NCBI GenBank assembly: GCA_905207385.1
Contig: CAJLLH010000040.1
Coordinates: 1 to 9,176, forward strand
From: an uncultured Eubacteriales bacterium
GTDB taxonomy: Bacteria > Bacillota > Clostridia > Christensenellales > Borkfalkiaceae
Reading direction: 5' to 3'
Length of the DNA: 9,176 nucleotides
The notes under the pieces are model-generated. The model saw nothing but the letters and a program-made list of their open reading frames with translations, did no database searches and was not told the origin of the DNA. Positions 5,467 to 9,176 of this stretch are shown here, one piece after another; the first letter of the stretch is position 1, and each line of letters begins with the position of its first letter. Both the position numbers and the translations under genes were made by a program.

Positions 5467-5757
5467 TTAAAGCACCCACCTTACCTTAAAATAATTTTCG
5501 GGAACGGGGTCGTACCCGCCCTTAGTCAGAGGGTTGCAGCGCATAATGCGCCACGAGCCTAAAAGTATGCCTATCACAACGCCGTGGTTGTTCAGCGCGC
5601 GCAGCATGTATTCCGAACAGGTGGGCGTGAACATGCACGTCCCGCGGGATATGTGGCGCTGGTAAAATATTATAAGGCGCATCAGAAACATTTTCAGATA
5701 CGGTCTGAAAACCGTGCGCCTGAGCTTTTTGAATATTATTTTTATGCGCGCGTACAT
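5467..5757 (-). CDS. yidD: YidD-family membrane protein insertion factor
   Basis: YidD is a small inner-membrane-associated protein that helps YidC-dependent insertion. The 96-residue product shows the family core: [10 protein letters not shown] (28-37), the Cys-containing segment [11 protein letters not shown] (41-51), and [17 protein letters not shown] with its third Cys (70-86). The N-terminal 22 residues are basic and could form an amphipathic helix. Many homologues start close to the equivalent of Met23, so a later start is possible. The chosen ATG overlaps the end of rnpA by 16 bp, and this overlapping rnpA-yidD arrangement is widely conserved. No strong ribosome binding site precedes it, which fits translational coupling. 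Confidence 0.93.
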   Translation of the reverse strand: MYARIKIIFKKLRRTVFRPYLKMFLMRLIIFYQRHISRGTCMFTPTCSEYMLRALNNHGVVIGILLGSWRIMRCNPLTKGGYDPVPENYFKVRWVL

Positions 5758-6068
5758 TGCATTCTTTTATAGCACGTTTTAAGCGCAAGCTCGAACTTTG
5801 CGAGGGTATACTCCTCCTCTACGCGCGGAATGAGTATAATTGCGCAGCATGCGGGACAAAGGCCGCACGTATTGTAAAACGCCTGCCTTATAAGCCGCTT
5901 TATCCTGTTTCTTTTTACGGCCTTCCCGTGTTTTTTGGAAACTATGACCGCCATTTTCAGCTCCGCCGAAGGGGAGTATACGGCGGTAAGCTCCCTTGAG
6001 TACGCCTTTTTGCCCTTTTTGAACAGACGCTGTATGTCGGTGTTTTTTTTCAGCCTTGCGTACTTCAT
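5742..6068 (-). CDS. rnpA: Ribonuclease P protein component
   Basis: RnpA binds the catalytic RNase P RNA and helps recognise the 5' leader of precursor tRNAs. The 108-residue protein (ATG 6068) begins with the family [20 protein letters not shown] block and contains the RNR signature within [19 protein letters not shown], the basic helix that contacts the RNA. The length is normal for the family. The start is set at ATG 6068 because AAAGGG (6077-6082) lies 8 nt upstream. An in-frame GTG at 6077 would overlap that ribosome binding site and is unlikely. It follows rpmH by about 80 bp and overlaps yidD. Two Cys-rich patches ([10 protein letters not shown]) near the middle are unusual but do not disturb the core. 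Confidence 0.96.
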   Translation of the reverse strand: MKYARLKKNTDIQRLFKKGKKAYSRELTAVYSPSAELKMAVIVSKKHGKAVKRNRIKRLIRQAFYNTCGLCPACCAIILIPRVEEEYTLAKFELALKTCYKRMQCTRA

Positions 6069-6147
6069 CAAAAACACCCTTTAAAAGTATTGAAAAAGGG
6101 CGGCGCTCATATGTGCCGCTGTGCGGACTGTGCCGCCGCCTTGCCGT

Positions 6148-6282
6148 TTACGCGGAAAGGTGTTTGCGGCCCTTGTTTCTTCTTCTCTTGAGAACGTTCC
6201 TTCCTGCTTTGGAAGCCATACGCTTTCTGAAGCCGTGAACCTTGCTTCTCTGTCTTTTCTTGGGCTGGTAAGTCCTTTTCAT
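6148..6282 (-). CDS. rpmH: 50S ribosomal protein L34
   Basis: Direct translation of the minus strand gives a 44-residue Arg/Lys-rich protein starting [18 protein letters not shown] and ending NKGRKHLSA, a clear match to bacterial L34, including the central [16 protein letters not shown]34 is a late-assembling large-subunit protein. The start ATG 6282 is preceded by a full AGGAGG (6288-6293) at 5 nt spacing, the best ribosome binding site in the window. The gene heads the rpmH-rnpA-yidD-yidC-jag series and has its own promoter at 6402-6431. Confidence 0.98.
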   Translation of the reverse strand: MKRTYQPKKRQRSKVHGFRKRMASKAGRNVLKRRRNKGRKHLSA

Positions 6283-6343
6283 TTCATCCTCCTGGAAACA
6301 TCGGCGGAAAAGCCGTTTTTTATCAGTCTTCTTTCCGTCGCGA

Positions 6344-6372
6344 AAAATCTTTTGCCGGCGGCAAAAGATTTT
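6344..6372 (-). terminator. Hairpin in the dnaN-rpmH gap, terminator or leader attenuator
   Basis: A 13-bp stem (6344-6356 with 6360-6372) closes a 3-nt loop. On the minus strand the stem's last T residues continue to TTTTT (6347-6343) before CGCG. It could end the dnaN transcript, but it lies downstream of the rpmH promoter as well. It would therefore also reduce or regulate rpmH operon transcription. On the plus strand it is followed by TTCCTTAATTTTTT. Confidence 0.5.
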
Positions 6373-6401
6373 CCTTAATTTTTTATTTTACGCTATTGTC
6401 A

Positions 6402-6431
6402 ATTATACAATCAAAAAAAACTTAAAGTCAA
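6402..6431 (-). promoter_or_regulatory. Strong sigma-A promoter for the rpmH operon
   Basis: On the minus strand TTGACT (6431-6426) and a perfect TATAAT (6407-6402) are separated by 18 bp. The -35 box overlaps the dnaN stop codon (TGA, 6430-6428), and the spacer contains a T8 run. The leader to rpmH is about 110 nt and includes the hairpin at 6344-6372. Confidence 0.75.
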
Positions 6432-7531
6432 GCGTTATTTGCCGTTCTTACCGGTAAAATTAAATATAACACGTCTTTATTTTCGGCGTTGGTGCATATG
6501 AAGGGCTGCACGTGGCTGTTGAATGACAGCGTTATGCGCTCTTCTTCAAGCGCGCCGACGGCCTCGGTTATGAACTTGGAATTCATCGCAATTCTTATGT
6601 CGTGTCCGTCCACTTCCGCCTTTACGGGCTCCTGCACGTTGCCTATTTCGGAATTGGACGAAATTTCTATCGTTCCCGCCGAGATATCGAAAATTATGAG
6701 GCTGTTTTTATCCGAACGCACGAGTATCGCCGCGCGCTCTATGCTGCTTTTGAGCGCAGCTTTATCCACCGTAACGACAGTGGAAAAGCTCTTGGGTATT
6801 ATGTTTTCCTTCTTTATGAATTCGCCGCCGTAAAGCCTTGAGGTAAGCACGGTGTCTTCCACGGAAACGAGTATCATTCCGCGCTGAACAAAAATCTGCG
6901 TCTCGCCCTCTGCGGGGAGCATCTTTTCAATCTCGTTGAGCGTGCGCGCGGGGCAGATTATATCCATGTCTGCCGTAGCGGCGGATACGGGCGCCGTTAT
7001 TGTCGCAAGCCTGAACCCGTCGAGCGCGGTAACGCATACCTTGCCGCCGCCAATTACGAACTGGCAGCCCTTGAGGTTGGGCCTCGAATCGTCCGTCGCG
7101 CAGCAGAAGGAAGTTGCGCTTATTACCTTTTTAAGGTCTTCAACCTTCATGGTAAAGCTGTTTTCGCTTATGTCCGTGCTGATTTTGGGGAAATCTTCGG
7201 CGGAGAGCACCTGAAGAAAGGACTGGCTGTCCGCGTAATTTATTTCCATGCGTCCGCCCTCTACGGAGAGTGTTATCTGAACGCCTTCAAGCTTTTTTAT
7301 GAAGTCGGCAAAGTACCTGCCGGGAACGCAGGTTTCGCCCTCCTCGTAAACTTCGGCCTTTACCGTCTTCTGAATGGAAATTTCCCCGTCCGTCGCGGAA
7401 AGGGTGATGCTGTCGTTGACGGCCGAAATCTTTATGCATTCCAAAAGGGGTACGGTAGTTCTTACGGCGCAAGCCTTTACTACCTTCAAAACCGCTTCTG
7501 ATAAGTTGATTCCTTCGCAAACTGCTTTCAT
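6428..7531 (-). CDS. dnaN: DNA polymerase III beta subunit (sliding clamp)
   Basis: DnaN forms the dimeric ring that tethers DNA polymerase III to the template and recruits other replication and repair proteins through its hydrophobic cleft. The 367-residue length is normal for the family. Recognisable landmarks are TVPLLECIKI (about 26-35), the second-domain TDDSRPNLKGC motif (about 145-155), ALDGFRLA (about 169-176) and the C-terminal LYLILPVRT, which lines the binding cleft. The ATG at 7531 has AGGA four nt upstream, with AAAGG slightly further away. The gene is next to the origin but is followed on its own strand by rpmH instead of recF. It is not preceded by dnaA, which is unusual for Bacillota. 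Confidence 0.97.
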   Translation of the reverse strand: MKAVCEGINLSEAVLKVVKACAVRTTVPLLECIKISAVNDSITLSATDGEISIQKTVKAEVYEEGETCVPGRYFADFIKKLEGVQITLSVEGGRMEINYADSQSFLQVLSAEDFPKISTDISENSFTMKVEDLKKVISATSFCCATDDSRPNLKGCQFVIGGGKVCVTALDGFRLATITAPVSAATADMDIICPARTLNEIEKMLPAEGETQIFVQRGMILVSVEDTVLTSRLYGGEFIKKENIIPKSFSTVVTVDKAALKSSIERAAILVRSDKNSLIIFDISAGTIEISSNSEIGNVQEPVKAEVDGHDIRIAMNSKFITEAVGALEEERITLSFNSHVQPFICTNAENKDVLYLILPVRTANNA

Positions 7532-7559
7532 ATCTTCCTGCCTTTAGTATTGTTTTTTT

Positions 7560-7618
7560 AGTTTATTAAAAGATATTGATGTTAGTATTATTATTAGGCG
7601 CGGTGGAAAACTGGATAA
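7560..7618 (-). other. DnaA-trio unwinding element beside dnaN
   Basis: Read on the minus strand, two abutting DnaA boxes (TTATCCAGT 7618-7610 and TTTTCCACC 7610-7602) are followed by the GC-rich GCGC. Then come in-phase triplets CTA-ATA-ATA-ATA-CTA (7597-7583), a weaker ACA, and an AT-rich stretch. This order is that of the B. subtilis basal unwinding system, in which DnaA passes from double-stranded boxes onto a trio-bearing single strand. Unwinding would start at the dnaN side of the origin. Confidence 0.7.
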
Positions 7619-7658
7619 CTTTGCCCGCCGCCCTTTCAGATTGTGCTGTTATGAATAT

Positions 7659-7687
7659 ATAATACCAAATAATAAGGTAAAAAGCAA
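7659..7687 (-). promoter_or_regulatory. Possible dnaN promoter inside the origin
   Basis: On the minus strand TTGCTT (7687-7682) and TATTAT (7664-7659) are 17 bp apart, three and five of six consensus bases. The transcript would cross the DnaA box pair and trio element before dnaN, so origin opening and dnaN transcription could affect each other. Confidence 0.4.
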
Positions 7688-7939
7688 GTAAATGAGCTTT
7701 TTTTAAAAAGCGGCGCAGTGAAATTTTAGGTGGATAACTCTGTTTGCAACCTGTGGAAAAGTTTTGTCCGTTTTGTGGATTGGTGGAGTAAAAAAAGTTG
7801 TCGCTTTTGGGAAAAAGAGGGCGTTTTTTGTAAAATCGGGGCGATAAAACGGGGTTATCCACAAATATACACCGCTGTTGAAAAAGATTTCTACATTTAC
7901 TCACAGCCAAAAAGAGGCGTATTTTTTAGCTTTATTGGC

Positions 7940-7968
7940 TTGAAAAGGCGGCAAAAACGTGTTATACT
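7940..7968 (+). promoter_or_regulatory. Promoter of rsmG at the origin edge
   Basis: TTGAAA (7940-7945) and TATACT (7963-7968) are 17 bp apart, each matching five of six consensus bases. The predicted start near 7975 falls on a DnaA box (7975-7983), and another box (7998-8006) lies in the untranslated leader, so repression by DnaA is plausible. Confidence 0.65.
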
Positions 7969-8024
7969 TAAAAATGTGGAAAAACATTTCAGACTCGTTA
8001 TCAACAGACAGAGGAGAATTTTTT

Positions 8025-8702
8025 GTGTATAAAGACGGGTTTACACCTTCCGAGGACGGCGTTCGGTTGCTCGAAGAGTTCTTTGAAGACGTTAAAAGTT
8101 ACAACGAAAAGGTAAATCTTACCGCCATAACCGAGCGGAGCGAGTTCTTCATAAAACATATCTGGGACAGCCTTGCCGGGCAGAAATATTTTCCGCCTTG
8201 CGCTGCTGTTGCGGAAGTGGGTTCGGGCGGAGGCTTCCCCTCCTTTCCGCTTAAAATCTGCAGACCCGATTTAAAGTTCACTCTGTTCGAAAGCGTAGGC
8301 AAAAAGTGCGCTTTTCTTTCTTCCGAAGCCGAAAAACTCGGTCTTGAAGGCGTTACCGTGGTAAACTGCCGCGCCGAAGATGCCGGCAGGGACGAAAAGT
8401 GGCGCGAAAAGTCAGACGTGTGCTGCGCGAGGGCGGTGGCAAGGCTGAATACCCTTCTTGAATACTGCGCCCCGCTCGTAAAAAAGGGCGGAATATTCAT
8501 AGCCTACAAGGGCGACGCCGAAGAGGAGATTGAAGAAGCCCGCAGGGCGGCTGAAATTCTTGGAATGAAACTTGAATGCGCGGAACGGTACGACCTGCCC
8601 GAAGGTGCGGGCGCGCGTACGCTTGTGGTATACAGAAAAATAAAGTCCACGCCGCCGAAGTATCCGCGCGGTCAGGGCAAAGAGAGGAAAAACCCGCTTT
8701 GA
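8025..8702 (+). CDS. rsmG: 16S rRNA (guanine527-N7)-methyltransferase
   Basis: RsmG (GidB) uses S-adenosylmethionine to methylate G527 in the 530 loop of 16S rRNA; its loss can give low-level streptomycin resistance. The 225-residue product shows the early YNEKVNLTAI (27-36), KHIWDSL (44-50), the SAM-binding loop EVGSGGGFPSFPLKI (64-78), the ARAVA segment (135-139) and the C-terminal STPPKYPRGQGKERKNPL. The usual loop is GSGAGFPG, so Gly and Ser here are mild variants. The GTG start at 8025 is chosen because GAGGAG (8011-8016) lies 8 nt upstream; an open extension back to 7959 would overlap the promoter and DnaA box. The TGA stop overlaps the start of the next gene by two bases. It is usually found at the end of the jag-mnmE-mnmG series rather than across the origin. 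Confidence 0.97.
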   Translation: MYKDGFTPSEDGVRLLEEFFEDVKSYNEKVNLTAITERSEFFIKHIWDSLAGQKYFPPCAAVAEVGSGGGFPSFPLKICRPDLKFTLFESVGKKCAFLSSEAEKLGLEGVTVVNCRAEDAGRDEKWREKSDVCCARAVARLNTLLEYCAPLVKKGGIFIAYKGDAEEEIEEARRAAEILGMKLECAERYDLPEGAGARTLVVYRKIKSTPPKYPRGQGKERKNPL

Positions 8703-9151
8703 AAGAAAATTGTTGCGCATTTACGGGACACAGACAGCTCGGTACAGACTTCGACCTCGCACTCCTTCACCGCGTGGTCGAAGGACTTATGAAGCGCGGA
8801 ATTGATACTTTTTATTGCGGAGTGGCAAAGGGGTTCGATCTGGCTGCCGGCGAAGCGGTATTAAAATTCAAAGGAAAATATAACGTGAAATTAGTAGCCT
8901 GCATTCCCTACGAAGGTCAGGCGGAATATTTTAGTTTTTCAGATAAAGAAAGGTATAAAAATATTTTAAATTACTGCGACGAAAAGGTAATTTTTTCAAA
9001 AGAATACAGCCGCTGGTGCATGCACGCGCGCGACAGATACATGGCTGACAACAGTGGTGTTATCGTCTGCTATTTAAGGAAAAACAGCGGCGGTACTTTT
9101 TATACCGTAAATTATGCAAAATCAATCGGACTTAAAATAATAGAAGTTTAA
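8699..9151 (+). CDS. YpsA-like SLOG-fold protein (DUF1273)
   Basis: The 150-residue protein carries the hallmarks of the DUF1273/YpsA group of the SLOG superfamily, Rossmann-like proteins proposed to bind or process nucleotide-derived ligands. It begins with CCAFTGHR (5-12). The glycine-rich CGVAKGFDLAAGEAVL (40-55) is the likely ligand-binding loop with its acidic partner. IPYEGQ (69-74), CMHARDRYMADNS (107-119) and GGTFYTVNYAK (131-141) follow. B. subtilis YpsA has been linked to cell division and stress, but the biochemical activity is unsettled. The start is TTG 8699, overlapping the rsmG stop (TTGA). A weak AGAGAGGA lies about 10 nt upstream, so translation is probably coupled to rsmG. 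The protein is somewhat shorter than YpsA (about 180 residues) but looks complete. Confidence 0.88.
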   Translation: MKENCCAFTGHRQLGTDFDLALLHRVVEGLMKRGIDTFYCGVAKGFDLAAGEAVLKFKGKYNVKLVACIPYEGQAEYFSFSDKERYKNILNYCDEKVIFSKEYSRWCMHARDRYMADNSGVIVCYLRKNSGGTFYTVNYAKSIGLKIIEV

Positions 9152-9176
9152 TTTTTTAAACTTAAAACTTCTGATA

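Larger units (their letters stand above)
7541..8006. other. oriC: Chromosomal replication origin (oriC)
   Basis: This gene-free region contains a perfect DnaA box TTATCCACA (7855-7863, +) and further boxes with one or two mismatches. On the minus strand they are at 7602-7610, 7610-7618, 7729-7737, 7752-7760, 7774-7782 and 7975-7983; on the plus strand at 7998-8006. Three of them (7729, 7752, 7774) are spaced 22-23 bp, two helical turns. AT-rich DNA occurs at 7541-7597 and 7650-7717. Coding direction flips here, leftward for dnaN and the rpmH operon and rightward for rsmG, so leading strands diverge from it. Open frames across it read as meaningless peptide. Confidence 0.9.

Noticed and set aside
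6402..6412. TTGACA at 6402-6397 on the minus strand as an alternative -35 box for rpmH
   Set aside because: No acceptable -10 box lies 16-18 bp downstream; the TTGACT/TATAAT pair just upstream is far better.
7566..7910. 114-residue minus-strand frame across the origin
   Set aside because: It covers the DnaA boxes and trio element, has no coding signature, and is explained by oriC.
7959..8024. 22-residue N-terminal extension of RsmG
   Set aside because: It overlaps the promoter -10 box and a DnaA box; the GTG at 8025 has GAGGAG 8 nt upstream and matches the family N terminus.

Overview
The window looks like the replication-origin region of a Bacillota chromosome, most likely an uncultured gut-type Clostridia member. 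The evidence is the set of genes for the L34 ribosomal protein, the RNase P protein, YidD, YidC, the Jag/KhpB RNA-binding protein, the DNA polymerase III beta clamp and RsmG, together with near-consensus sigma-A promoters, TTATCCACA-type DnaA boxes and a YpsA-like SLOG protein. The exact genus cannot be read from the sequence; a Christensenellales-like lineage is only a guess.

Layout, left to right. Positions 1-700 hold no convincing gene: there is an 83-bp tandem repeat and a hairpin terminator. A seven-pass membrane protein of unknown function (756-1481, +) converges on a small XRE-type repressor (1517-1759, -). Upstream of the repressor lie two copies of a 13-bp palindrome-like operator, one of them inside a perfect TTGACA-N17-TATAAT promoter that points the other way into a roughly 130-nt untranslated-looking transcript ending at a strong hairpin (1897-1932). 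Seven degenerate 22-bp tandem repeats follow. Next is queT (2158-2781, -), the queuosine-precursor transporter gene, preceded by a well-formed preQ1-I riboswitch (about 2959-3001) and an intrinsic terminator (2905-2932).

From 3243 to 7531 all genes are on the minus strand in the order dnaN, rpmH, rnpA, yidD, yidC, khpB/jag. The rpmH gene is too short for routine ORF calling and was found by translating 6148-6282 directly. A strong promoter overlaps the dnaN stop codon and would drive the rpmH-to-jag operon, which links ribosome assembly, tRNA 5' processing, membrane-protein insertion and RNA binding.

The origin lies at about 7541-8006, between dnaN (leftward) and rsmG (rightward). It carries about eight DnaA boxes, one of them a perfect match, and a box-pair/GC-spacer/DnaA-trio/AT-rich arrangement next to dnaN that matches the basal unwinding layout known from Bacillus subtilis. 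Gene direction switches at this point, as expected for two forks leaving it. To the right, rsmG (GTG start at 8025) and a YpsA-like SLOG gene (TTG start at 8699) form a coupled pair. The gene order is unusual: dnaA is not between rpmH and dnaN, and rsmG, normally the far end of the rpmH-rnpA-yidC-jag-mnmE-mnmG series, sits on the opposite side of the origin.

No tRNA, rRNA, CRISPR array or insertion sequence was seen.
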